NCBI GenBank assembly: GCA_963575645.1
Contig: OY754468.1
Span: forward strand, 27,056,465 to 27,120,464
Length of the DNA: 64,000 bases
Direction: 5' to 3'
From: Xanthostigma xanthostigma
Lineage: Eukaryota; Arthropoda; Insecta; Raphidioptera; Raphidiidae
In this document: piece by piece, positions 1 through 9,722 of the stretch
How positions within the stretch are numbered: the stretch's first letter is position 1
Layout: each line of letters begins with the position of its first letter
The notes under the pieces: generated by a model
Told to the model about the DNA's origin: nothing
What the model saw: the letters and a program-made list of their open reading frames with translations, nothing else
Databases searched by the model: none
Translations under genes and position numbers: made by a program

Positions 1-267
1 TTACTTGGTTCTCAGACGAATTTTAGATCAAAGAAAATGTGGTCTGATGTGAGAACACATCTATGTAAATATTTAGTTTCATTGGAAAATTACTCATTAA
101 AGCGGACATATTTTAAAATTACTTTATCGTGTAGGTTTAGGTTATATCAGTTTATGACGTAAATAATTATGACGAAATTTAAAACAGCTGTGAAATCATA
201 CATTTGCAGGATATCCGCAGACCTTCAGAAATTAGGAAACAGTATTTGTTGGCATAAAGCTTGACTA

Positions 268-960
268 TTTTTTTTTCTTTAATTAACGGTTGTCGGCTTG
301 TAACACCGCAGCCTTTTGAGCTTATTGTGCTATCTCCCAATCTCTTATACCACTCGATCCAATAGCCTCGTTCCTTGAACTAGCTTGTGCAGTCCGTGGA
401 CTGGATGATTGATATAATCTTCTCGACTCATTCTACATTGTACATAAATTATCTGTCTTCTATGATCCAAAGCCTCGCATTCACACAGAATATGATGCGC
501 TGTTTCCGTCACCTTTGCACTGTCTGCACTTTAAGTCTCCGTTAAACAGTCCGATTCTTTGGAGGTGTCCTTTCAGGGTACAATGTCCTGTCAGAAGGCC
601 TACCGCCAGACGAAGATTGTTTCTACTGAGTTGTAGTAGTTCTTCATTCATCTTCAATTTATCTTTAATAAAGTCTTGCCATGTTGCCGCCCGGAAATTT
701 GATTCCAGATGGTCTTGTGCTGATTTTTTATCCATTCCCTTATTTGACCCCGTACTGTGCTTTTGGACACTCCCAGGTCAGGTTATGGGCCAATGTATGG
801 AGTTGACTATCCTTTCCTCGCCAGCTCATCAGCTTCTTTGGCACCCACAGTAAAGCTACTAGCTGGTTACTTATTATACTTATTATTGTTATATTTCCAA
901 ATGTGGGAAAATTTTCAACAAATGATTGACATATCAGCAATCCATTATCTATTTTCATAG
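268..960 (-). pseudogene. Non-LTR retrotransposon 3' end: RNase H and C-terminal Cys/His tail, broken
   Basis: Read on the minus strand, three frames together give the RNase H end of a LINE polyprotein. First comes LLWVP near 870-850, then EADELARKG near 840-815, then a stretch with REWIKNQH, and finally LRLAVGLLTGHC, HLQRIGL, CRQC and LCECE between about 630 and 470. The G-LLTGHC-HL-IGL-C-C-HxLCxC order is the usual tail of arthropod I/R1-like LINE ORF2 proteins. The parts lie in different frames with stops between them, and the GHxGxxGN part of RNase H is missing, so the copy is dead. The 3' part after the Cys tail runs to about 268. No upstream RT of the same copy is visible, so it is 5'-truncated. 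Family-level assignment is confident; the exact clade is not. Confidence 0.8.
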
Positions 961-1803
961 GTTTATTTTTATTTGAAATGCTTGCTATAGCCGCCAGACT
1001 TAATCGAATGAGATAATCTCTAATGAAATGTTGGTAGAGAATTAATTTTCGATATAACTTTAATAAGGCTCAAAAATTATGTTTTTAAAAACTTCCTTGT
1101 AAAAATGAATGGAATAATAAGACAATTATGAAAAGTACATTGTTATAATAGAAAAAGCCCCGTAATTAGCACACATTTCATCTACGCATGCGCCGATTTT
1201 TTCCAAAAACAATAGAGCTCTTCCTATTTACATGCTAAACACCCTACCAAAATTTGGTTTCAATATTTTCAGGTGTTTGACCTAAATCGTGTTCACAAAC
1301 ATTTTTAATTTTGACCTAAATAACTGCCATTTCCGACTTGTGAAGTCGGAATGGTAAAAGTATTCATTTCGGTGCATTTTTGTTATTGTGAACGAAATCA
1401 ATTTCACAAGGGTATACAGACACACTAACACACGCACGCACAGCCGTAATTCGAAAAAAAAACACTTTTTTTTATGTTTTGAGGATAGTAAAAGCGTAAT
1501 CTGATTTCATCTTTAATATAAGATTTTTCGACCCCTTTATTATCCTTACAGGTTACGAAAGTATATATTTAATATGTTCGAATTAGTCTATTTACCATAT
1601 GGCACATACAATAATTGAGGCCGGTCGGATGGCGAGACCTAGGGGTCGGACCATAATTTCTCGACGTTTCGCAGTTTCCTGAGCGATCAGACACAATTTT
1701 TGGAAATGTTGATATATACTGGTTTGAAAGTATAAAACCGAATAAAATATGTATAAATGCAAGGTACTATGTGGTGAATAATAAATATTATATGTTTTGG
1801 TAG
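961..1803. other. Non-coding stretch with a dispersed repeat
   Basis: AT-rich DNA between the LINE relic and the first exon. Positions 1124-1290 match the inside of the element at 35981-37320 (shared GCATGCGCCGATTTT and CCAAAATTTGGTTTCAAT phrases). An A/T-rich run near 1457-1480 is low complexity. No open frame with coding character is seen. Confidence 0.5.
1124..1290 (+). repeat. Dispersed repeat also present at 36335-36600
   Basis: The segment contains GCATGCGCCGATTTTTTCC, then CAAAAACAATAG, then CCAAAATTTGGTTTCAAT. The same blocks in the same order occur at 36394-36600, where the GCATGCGCCGAT block is itself duplicated (36396 and 36520). It is therefore a piece of one interspersed family; no terminal repeats are visible here. 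Confidence 0.6.
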
Positions 1804-2008
1804 ACATTCTGTCGACCAACAATGACAAAGACGACGTCACGTTCGAGTGTGTCTAGTGTCTCGTCATTGGCATCGCCTAGCGAGGAACGTAGCGGCGCGC
1901 TCAGCTCACTCGGCGGTCCTATCGCCGCTTCCACTGACTCGGGCATCGCGTCAGACTCCGTTGGCGGACATCCGTCGCTGAGCAGTGTCGGACGTCGAGA
2001 CTCCCAAG
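1804..2008 (+). CDS. Internal coding exon, Ser-rich protein, gene unrecognised
   Basis: The frame starts after an AG acceptor at 1802-1803 and stays open to a near-consensus donor, CAAG|GTATGAG, with GT at 2009-2010. It translates to a low-complexity, probably disordered segment that begins TFCRPTMTKTTSRSSVSSVS and includes STDSGIASDSVGG and SLSSVGRRDSQ. GC content and CpG frequency are clearly higher than in the surrounding DNA, as expected for exons in this AT-rich genome. The exon ends after the first base of a codon, which is the phase needed to join the exon at 4647. The ATG at 1822 is probably not the start, because the frame is open back to the acceptor. The Ser/Arg-Arg-x-Ser pattern suggests phosphorylation sites, but the protein is not recognised. 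The gene must extend left of the window. Confidence 0.65.
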
Positions 2009-2249
2009 GTATGAGACGTCGGCGCGCTTATAAACTAGATTATAGTAAAATAGACACTATGATCATTACGTCTCATTAAAGTAGGTTTGCAGGGCTGGTA
2101 AACGAGGGGGACTATAGAAAGTCGACTATTTCGGGTCTTTAGGAAATTTTAATTTGAAATTTAATTTTTAAATTAAAATATCTCTCGAATCACAAATTTT
2201 ACAATTTTTTTTCATTTTCATGGAAAGTTGAATAGCATCGATACATAAT

Positions 2250-2690
2250 AATGAAATCTTTGATTAACGTCTGATTAGAACTCTTCAATAAATAAAATTA
2301 TCGACCAAGTTTCCAGAAAAATATATTACCAAAATATAAAAAATTAATACGTTAACGTTTCGGTCCGGATTTGGACCTTCTTCAGAACTGATCTAAAAAA
2401 TATAAAAATTAATTAAGAATTAGTTTCTAATTGGTTTTTGAAAAAAAATTCGCTTTAAGTTTTTAATTATCAAATATTGAAAAAATAATAACAAACAATG
2501 TTTTTTTGATTTATTATTTTTTCAATATTTGATATTTAAAAACTTAATGCGAATTTTTTTTCAAAAACCAATAGAAACTAATTATTATTTAATTTTTATA
2601 TTTTTTATAACGTTAATGTATTAATTTTTTATATTATTTGTTAATATATTTGTCTTAAAAATTGGTCAATAATTTTATTTATTAATAAAT
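2250..2690. mobile_element. Foldback element, family F copy A
   Basis: Two halves are near-complementary. The left arm is 2287-2475: AATAAATAAAATTATCGACC near the start, GAATTAGTTTCTAATTGG and TTCAAAAACC-type blocks near the centre. The right arm, about 2500-2690, repeats these in reverse complement and ends in GGTCAATAATTTTATTTATT. A TTTGATTAACGTCT terminus precedes the left arm at 2259-2272 and is shared with copies at 4116-4436 and 35981-37320. The right arm lacks the CTTCTTCAGAAC block present in the left. No ORF. It sits in the intron between the exons at 1804 and 4647. Confidence 0.7.
2348..2385 (-). other. Hammerhead-ribozyme-like core, family F copy A
   Basis: The minus strand reads CTGAAGA, A, GGTCC, AAATCC, GGACC, GAAACG, TTAA, CGTA. 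GGTCC and GGACC form a perfect 5-bp stem corresponding to hammerhead stem II. ACG and CGT after GAA form a short stem III closed by TTAA, followed by A at the position of the cleavage nucleotide. Stem I pairing is weak in the monomer. The match is to a core pattern seen by eye; activity is not shown. Confidence 0.4.
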
Positions 2691-2727
2691 AATAATGAAT
2701 TCATAATGCTTGTATGTGTAGCAAATA

Positions 2728-3073
2728 CAGTAGAGCCTCTGTAAGTCGAACTTCAAGGGAGACGCCAAAAAATTCGACTTATAGAGTTTTCGACTTATGA
2801 AAGATTTCGACTTAGGCGGATTTTGCATGGAAATATTCGACTTGCAGATTCATTCTAATTTGTTTTGAGTTGCTATGTTTGAGATACAGAGGTCCAATTT
2901 ATTTTTTCGAGTTATGGAGGAAAAATATGTACCGAAATGTGACTCACTGATGGTTTCGACCTATAGAGGGTTGAGATTTCGAGTATTGGGGCTTGAAGGG
3001 AATGGAAGAAAACATTTTTTCAAGATTTGGAGGTTCTCGACTTACCGACGCTCGACTTAAGAAGGTTCTACTG
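2728..3073. mobile_element. Pogo/Tigger-like MITE, TA target duplication
   Basis: The element begins CAGTAGAGCCTCTGTAAGTC and ends GAAGGTTCTACTG, with TA immediately outside both ends (2726-2727 and 3074-3075). The terminal repeat CAGTAGAACCTC followed by variants of AAGTCGA is typical of pogo/Tigger-type non-autonomous elements with TA duplication. The interior repeats CGACTTA-like words many times. Related copies lie at 18229-18530 and, reversed, at 39260-39551. Short open frames inside are not genes. Confidence 0.8.
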
Positions 3074-3663
3074 TATTATTTTATTATTAATAATTTAAAT
3101 TGTTACACAAATTGTCTTTATTTCGCCTTAGTAATACCTGCAATGATGCCTATTAACGCGAAACGTTTATTTGTCACAAATTATAGGTATATAGTGGCAA
3201 TTATTATAATCATTTCAATTATTGATAATAATAGACATCCAAACATTATTAATTTAATATTACTAATATCAACCGAACTAAATTGAACATATAAGTATCG
3301 ATTACATTTTCTTGTAAAATAATATTCAGGGTGATTCGAAGGATGTCTTAATGATCTAAATTTAACGATTGATTGCTTGATAACGTATTGCTAAATTAAT
3401 ATTAACAAATTGCTCAGAGCAATTAGGCGATATTTACTAATTAAAGTAACTCGAGAATTTCAATAATGTCAGCATACTAATATTTTTTACTCATTTTATG
3501 GATAGTGAGTCACTCATTTAGTTTACTGTAGTCAACAAAACGTTTTCTGGAATAGGTCTATTGTGTATCTATGACAAACAATCAACAAACATTTTTTATT
3601 TTACTTTTTAAACTCTGAATAGCGGCATCGCCGACAATATACGCAATAGGTCGTCTACTAGAT

Positions 3664-3973
3664 CGGGGTGGCAAACCTATGGCACTCGCGTCACAACTGA
3701 TTGTTATGGGAATGGCATTGATTGAGGTGCAAAATAGAAATAAATAAAAATATGCTAGATGTCAAAAAAAATTGCTATCACCAAATAACAATTGTGAAAA
3801 AGTTTCATAGCGCTCAGTGTATATTATCGAAATTATTCTTCTCATCTAACTTTGATTAATTTTTTTGACAAATAAATTTTTTTGGCTACTTGTCGGCACG
3901 TCATGGTTACATTAAAAATTTTTGAAAAAAATTGGCATGTAGAATGTAGATGTAGAAAGGTTTGCAACCCCTG
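3664..3973. mobile_element. hAT-type MITE, related to 58991-59298
   Basis: It starts CGGGGTGGCAAACCTATGGC and ends GGTTTGCAACCCCTG. The terminal CAGGGGTGGCAAACC pattern and interior blocks (AATTATTCTT, TAATTTTTTTGACAA, GTCATGG) are shared with the copy at 58991-59298. No clear 8-bp duplication remains, so this copy is older. It is intronic relative to the exons at 1804 and 4647. Confidence 0.7.
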
Positions 3974-4115
3974 CACTATGTTATACTAGTCATTCAAAGA
4001 TCAATCTTTTATCTGTTTGGTTTTCTTCTTCAAAATTAGACTTTACATAATATGAGAAATACTTAAAAAATTTGAACCTCACCTTTTTTAAATACTGTAC
4101 AGTGTACAATTATTT

Positions 4116-4436
4116 TTTAAATAAATAAAATTGTCGACCAATTTTTTTCAGACTATATATTGACAAAAGTAAAATCATAAATCAATTTTACAAAATATGA
4201 CGTTTCGATCTGGGTTTAGATCTTATTCAGAAATATAAAATAAAAATATAAAAAAAATAATTAGTAAAATCTACTTATTTTTTATAAGAAAACGCAGAAG
4301 CTAATTATCGCAAAATATTTTAAAAGAGTATTATTGATTTATAATTTTATTTTTGTCAATATATAGTCTGAAAAAAATTGGTCGACAATTTTATTTATTT
4401 GAAGAGTTCTATTCAGACGTTAATCAAATATTTGAA
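4116..4436. mobile_element. Foldback element, family F copy B
   Basis: The left arm starts at AAATAAATAAAATTGTCGACC (from about 4120) and contains TCAGACTATATATTGACAAA. The right arm carries TTTGTCAATATATAGTCTGA (4353-4372) and GGTCGACAATTTTATTTATT. The family terminus follows (GAAGAGTTCTATTCAGACG, then TTAATCAAATATTTGAA). Arms are about 60 bp of strong pairing plus weaker pairing inward. A variant of the hammerhead-like motif lies in the left arm at 4199-4230. Confidence 0.7.
4199..4230 (-). other. Hammerhead-like motif, family F copy B
   Basis: The minus strand reads CTGAATA, A, GATCT, AAACCC, AGATC, GAAACGTC. Relative to copy A the hairpin strands changed from GGTCC/GGACC to GATCT/AGATC while keeping all five pairs, which is compensatory change. 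The CTGANGA core is altered to CTGAATA, so this copy is probably inactive if the motif is a ribozyme. Confidence 0.35.
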
Positions 4437-4646
4437 TTATTTTTTAAATTGGGATTAAATAAAATTATAAAATAGGGTTGCACTCATCTGTTAAATTACA
4501 CAGCTTTGATTTAAAATTAAAAAGTAAAAAAATCCGTGGGCATGCTAAGAACTTGATATTGTTTTCTGTTCAATTTGGCTAAAATATTGCGCTTAAGTAG
4601 ATAGAAACTATCGAAAAGTAAATTCTAATCGAGCTACTTTGAACAG

Positions 4647-4831
4647 CATCTCAGTCGAGCGTGAGCAGCAGCGCCACAAGCACCGGCACCGGGACGCGAC
4701 GTCAAGAGTCGAGTGAATCGCGTAGCGTCTTCCATCGTCAAGGATCGCAACAGCAGATCGGCGCCGAAGACAGCGAGGACACGATGAAAAATCTCCGCAA
4801 AACATTCGCAGGAATATTTGGCGACATGTAA
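4647..4831 (+). CDS. Terminal coding exon of the same Ser-rich gene, ending in stop
   Basis: After an acceptor TTTGAACAG at 4646, the frame needed by the exon at 1804-2008 (one base carried over) is open to TAA at 4829-4831. The nearby alternative acceptor at 4654 gives a stop after about 20 codons in that phase, so 4646 is preferred. The product has SSVSSSATSTGTGTRR, then ESSESRSVFHRQGS, and a compact tail MKNLRKTFAGIFGDM. The last 15 residues look like a conserved amphipathic segment after a disordered region. AT|GTAACC at 4827-4828 could also serve as a weak donor, in which case the gene continues; a plain C-terminus is simpler. I could not place the family with confidence. Confidence 0.65.
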
Positions 4832-6898
4832 CCAACACGTCGCTTCACTTCTTCATTATCGTTTTCCGACTCGACGTTCAAATCTTAGTTGTTTCATAAT
4901 GTCTATGCGTAATTTTACTCAGTTTATTTGTACTCGTTATCAATTAAATTGTACGAGCGTCATCCAAATGACATAAAATTTACGTATGCATCTGTTTATC
5001 GTTTTTATTAATTGCATTTTTTTGTTAAATCTTAACGCGTCACAGTAACTGTTCTTTTACTGCAAAATATTTTTTGGAACGCCATTTTATCATCGGACGT
5101 ATAAGCATAACTGCCAAATATAACGTGGTTTTGCTGACGTATTTAACTTATGCTAGAAAACGACAATAAGTTATCTGGAATAATGTAAATACAGTCACGG
5201 CTTAACAAATGTTAATGAGTCAAAGAGATTATTGATAACTTTCAAAGATAATTAAATTTGTTTTACGTACAAACCTTGCCTTTTGGTATTTGTTAAGATC
5301 TTAATTTAATTAAATTAGAAGCGACTCACAGGTGGAGTTTGCAAAGAATTTTATATAAAGCACGGTAGAGACAAAGGCGAACACGAACAAAACTTTAAAA
5401 TGAATACCAAAACTGACATTTTGACAATTTGTGCTAGATCTCGCATGGATCTAGCACAGATTTGTTGATGAAAGTATCACCCATTCAACCTTTATAATTC
5501 TCGAGATCGTAAGATTATGTTTACTATTTGGCAGTTTGAAGAAGAATGATAAGCTTTGGATGACGATAATTAGTCATATTAAATAGTATTTTAATCTGTT
5601 AACAGCTTCTCGAAGCATTTCTTGTAATATCTCCAAAGCACACGTGTCTAAAATGCATTTAAACTAATCACTGCCAACTGACAAGCGAACAATCCGACAC
5701 GTACTTATTGTGGTCCGCATGTTGCACTGGAGTGTGTGTGTGTGTGTCACTGCATTGTCGTCCGAATGTTTGGATTGTTGATCCTGATTGAGTGTAGATT
5801 CGAAGTCTCAAGATAGACTCAAACTCCCTATGGTAATGTTTAGAATACGAAACGTCCGAGGAAACTTAAAATCACGTAACGTCTGAAAAATATTGAAAAA
5901 AAAGATAGTGAAATTTGAGTAATCTTTTGGATTGAAGCTCGTAAAATTCAAATGATACTTTTATATTTATGCAATATATACCTAATAATATGTAGAATAG
6001 TTAGGTGTAATTAATTAATTTAAAAACAAAAGATTTAAATTATGTAACTATAACTAAAATAAGTTTATATTATTGTTGTCACTTTTCTCAAAAACTGGAT
6101 TTATTTTATAACAAAGTTTTTGAAGAACGTAGAAAAAGATATATAGGTAAATTGCTCAAAAATATATAGTTACTTTTTATTGTAAAATTAAACTATTAGC
6201 TGAAAATAGGCACAAGCCCAAGGTTTTTGTGTTCCCCTCCCGTTGACTTCTTTTTGCACCTCGTAGTATTTTTATAAGCTACAAAGTTGGATTATTGTCA
6301 AAAATGTTTCCAGTTTTTGAATAATTGCTTAATTTTCAAATACAGAGTTGGACCGAACACACGTGCTTTTTGTTTTCGTTGAATTATTTCTTTCTTTCTA
6401 CTTTTTACATCCCTTTTTTTAATTTCTGGGCAAAGTAAACAGATGAAAACAATATGTTTACCAAAATATTAATTTGTAAACATAAAATTATTAATTATTA
6501 TTGTTGCTCAATATTTAAAATTTTTGATATTCAAAAACTAACATCATCCAAGTATGTAAGCTTTCACGGCTGTCGTGTTCCAATAAATTAATAGTTTCCG
6601 GGCTAGTACTTAGACCGCGATCAAATGGGATTTCTACCCGACGCTTCGTCTGCAAGAACGGTAGACATTTTTAAAGGCTGCCACGTTGCCTTTGAAAGTT
6701 TCTACAGTAGTTGTAGACCAAATGTAAGGCAGAAATTCAATTTGACTGTGACTTACAAGCCCGGAGATCATTAATATTAATTAGAAAAAAATAACATTCT
6801 TCTTACCAGCTACATAAAATATCTTACGCTTGCCTAGAACCATGTATTTATTGATTGATATGAAACAAAGTACTCAAAAAATAAAGATACATAAAATC
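4832..6898. other. 3' flank and intergenic DNA
   Basis: Probably starts with the 3' UTR of the preceding exon. It contains a short GT microsatellite near 5731-5747, a hairpin at 5430-5458 and A/T-rich runs. Positions 6540-6700 hold a less AT-rich block (ACGGCTGTCGTGTTCC, TTCTACCCGACGCTTCG) that looks like a mobile-element fragment but which I cannot classify. No gene-like open frame. Confidence 0.4.
5430..5458. repeat. Short perfect hairpin
   Basis: TGTGCTAGATC (5430-5440) and GATCTAGCACA (5448-5458) are exact reverse complements around a 7-base loop, TCGCATG. The stem is only 11 bp, too short for a microRNA precursor by itself. Confidence 0.7.
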
Positions 6899-7182
6899 AA
6901 GGTTAGTAGAGCCGCGGTTGTATTGTTTCGTTGGATTGCAGGGGGGATGGCGTCATTCGGCAGACCTGTCAAATGATTATGAGGTAACGGTTGTTGTTTG
7001 TACACTTTTAATGGAATAATATTCAAGAAATGTAAAACAAATCAAAAGACAGAATATTGATACTGCCATAAAAGTGTATAAACAATAGCCGTTGCTTTGC
7101 AATCAATTGACAGGCTCGCGGAATGACGTCATCCCCCCACTACTATTCAGTGGAACGAAGCAACTTCTACTCTACTAACCTT
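6899..7182. mobile_element. Foldback MITE with long imperfect terminal repeats
   Basis: Ends are AAGGTTAGTAGAG and CTCTACTAACCTT. Further in, GGGGGGATGGCGTCATTC on the left pairs with GAATGACGTCATCCCCCC on the right. GACCTGTCAA pairs with TTGACAGGCTC, and GTACACTTTTAATGG with CCATAAAAGTGTA. The arms therefore cover about 130 bp each, with only a short AT-rich centre. No ORF and no clear target duplication; class unassigned. Confidence 0.75.
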
Positions 7183-8184
7183 TCCATATAATAATGTAAT
7201 AGGTAAATACATTGCTTTTTCAATCGGGATAACAGCGCTTTATTTCCTGTTCGATATCCGAATATATTTCCGATTTGATTATTATCTCCATTTTACATTT
7301 AAAAACGGGTGTGATTGCGCTTTAGACCACAATCATGGCAGAAGTAAAACTTCCTCACTCCAGCTCACTTACTACACACCCAAATAAAAAATTGACAACT
7401 CCCGCGTTCTCGTTATTTTTCAACAGTTCCGTCTCCATTATAGAAACGGTCAATCGAAACGATTACTTTGGTTATGTTTCATCTACGTAAATCCTTTTGA
7501 AAAATGACCGCGACTAACGAAGTTCTACTTCAAAATTTACATTCACTGATGATGTAGAATGTAGATAATAGAACTTAAAGTGCTATGTTTGGTAACTACA
7601 CGGGCGTTTCATTACTCTTTATTACGAAGTTTTTTTTTAAACAAAATTGCCTTTACTCTGACAAGTAATTAGCCATGACTAGTTTTTATATTAGACTGAC
7701 TTGAAGTGATGTTTGAATGATAGGGAACATAAGCGACGCAATATGAAGCAACAAATATAACAGGGACACATGAGGGATGGAATACACGGATATTAGGATG
7801 GGGGACATGGATTAGCCTCGGGCCATCCTCGGCGGATATTAGACAAACATGAAGGCCAGGAAGAAAGACAGCCGGATTAAGAAGCGAAGGGTCCCGTAGG
7901 CGGGACCCTGGGGGGAGGCCTATCGTCTATGTAAGGGGACGAAAATCAATTGAAATAAGAATAGCATTTGAAAATGGGATCTTAAAAGGAATTATGACGA
8001 AGAATTTTGAACAAAAAATTAACAATTTTCTAGCTTTCATGTTTGTATGATATGAATTTTTTTTCTAATCCAAAAAAAAATTCATTTTCATTTTTTTTTT
8101 AATTCATTCTCATTTTTTTCTCAATTTTTTCACTTTGGTGGGGCCCTAAGATTTGGGGGGCCTATAGGCGCCGCCTATAACGCC
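7183..8184. other. Non-coding stretch with a GC-rich patch
   Basis: Mostly AT-rich. Positions 7780-7935 are GC-rich (GGGTCCCGTAGGCGGGACCC is a perfect 20-bp palindrome near 7890-7909) and may be a decayed retrotransposon piece. Positions 8132-8184 (GGTGGGGCCCTAAG, CCTATAGGCGCCGCCTATA) look like a DNA-transposon terminus whose partner is not seen. Confidence 0.35.
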
Positions 8185-8281
8185 TACACAGTAAATTCGG
8201 CAAAAAATTTTTTACTTCGTAATATAACATATCATATGTTATATTACGAAGTAAAAAATTTTTTGCCGAATTTACTGTGTA
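8185..8281. mobile_element. Perfect palindrome with TA at both ends, mariner-type mini-element
   Basis: The sequence from TACACAGTAAATTCGGC to GCCGAATTTACTGTGTA is its own reverse complement around a single central C at 8233, giving 48-bp arms with no mismatch. TA sits at 8185-8186 and 8280-8281, so the unit can be read as CACAGTAAATTC...GAATTTACTGTG with a TA duplication. It has no room for anything but terminal repeats. Perfect arms suggest recent formation or gene conversion. Confidence 0.75.
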
Positions 8282-8314
8282 AAAAATTTTAAAAAGTAGT
8301 CTTATTTAGTCAAA

Positions 8315-8355
8315 CGTATATGCCACAGAACAATTACTGTTCTGTGGTATATGCG
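8315..8355. repeat. Hairpin, 18-bp stem
   Basis: CGTATATGCCACAGAACA (8315-8332) pairs with TGTTCTGTGGTATATGCG (8338-8355) around ATTAC. The two departures from perfect complementarity can form wobble pairs on one strand. It begins 34 bp after the perfect palindrome. Confidence 0.65.
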
Positions 8356-9135
8356 ATGAAATGTTTAAAACGCTAGCATTCACAAACTTCGATGCTCATG
8401 TAGTTGCCTAACCATATGATACATTTTATTCATTCATCAATATGAACGTATGTTATTTATAAATGTATTATTCAACAAACGTTATTAAATTTTTTTAGCA
8501 TAATTATGCAAGCCGCTTATTTATTGGAAAAAGTATAACTTACAAATTAAATATAATAATTATAATTTTCATACATAAGACCTGTATACAAAAAAAATGT
8601 AGGAATAAATATGAATATACTCTAATACAAAACGTAGAATATTATAGTATTTTCAATAAAATAGCGACTTGATGGCTCGGAATTTTCTTAACGTTTGTTA
8701 ATATTTCTCAATTTTTTTTAACATCTGAAAATGATAAAATATCACGACATACCTTTTTTAAAAAAGTGTTTCCTTCTTCTTCTAATCGAGGATTTTACGT
8801 GTGAGGAATAAGTACTTAAATTGTGGTTTGTGGTTATCAAAATATTTTACAAAGTTAAAAAGAAGTAAGCGCCGTATCTTTAGATAATATATTATAGTGA
8901 GCTAGGCAACAAAAGTTTTAAATAAAACATTTTCATCAAGAAGAAATGTACACGTATTGCATATTAATTAAAATTTTTAATTAGGTAATTATTCCTGATT
9001 TTATATATGAAAAAAAACATCGTTGAGCAATAGGATTCATAAATATATTGTTATGTATTATGCATTTTGCAATATTATCCTGACACTCTAAAGGCGCATG
9101 CACACTTAACGAGCGATATACTTGTTGCAATTCAG

Positions 9136-9722
9136 ACCCCTCTTTCTCACTGGGTACGTGCCTAGGAGCCTCCTAGTTCCTGCCAGATCACCAAACGATA
9201 AGCGATATTTATTACCGAAAAACATAATTATTTTCGAAAAAATCAAACGATAATGACTGACTACAATACCTACTTGATTATTAGCTTTTGCATGCTACTC
9301 TACTCTCGCCAGGAAAATCAGGCTTTCTGATTTCAGCATGTTTAACTTAAATATACCTATAAAAAATACTATTTAAGTACAATGCTTCAAGAGAGATTAA
9401 CCAGTTTGTTGCTTATGTCCATAGAATGTGATATGCTCAAAAACATAGATTTTGAAGAAGTGATTAAACGATTTTCTCCATCTCAAATCTAGAAGGGTAC
9501 CTCTTTAATCAACATAGATTTTTAAACATTAATCTGTGAATGCTAAAAGAGTTACTTTTGTGGATTATATTATCTATTCATTAATTGTGTCTGTAAAGAA
9601 ATAAAAATAATTCTAGAACCTGCACTTACCTACTTTTTTTGTCTATTCTAACAAAATAGTACTCTGTCAAGGTCACAGGGATCCCATTATCCTAATGTGC
9701 CCAGGGCCTCCAATAGGTTAAA
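9136..9722. repeat. Interspersed repeat related to 15172-15491
   Basis: The left end CCCTCTTTCTCACTGGGTAC (9139) and the right end (TTTTGTCTATTCTAACAAAATAGT, then CCTAATGTGCCCAGGGCC, then CAATAGGTTAAAG) match both ends of the block at 15172-15491. Here about 270 bp more lies between them. The shared GTGCCCAGGGCC motif recalls hAT termini, but the ends are not clear inverted repeats. Confidence 0.55.

Noticed and set aside
1457..1480. Poly-A/T run as retroposition tail
   Set aside because: No adjoining retroelement body or target duplication.
4647..4831. Assigning the Ser-rich exons to the Rab3 exchange factor (MADD/DENN) family
   Set aside because: The tail segment looked faintly familiar, but I could not match it to any motif I know in that family, so no name is given.
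5430..5458. MicroRNA precursor
   Set aside because: Stem of only 11 bp.
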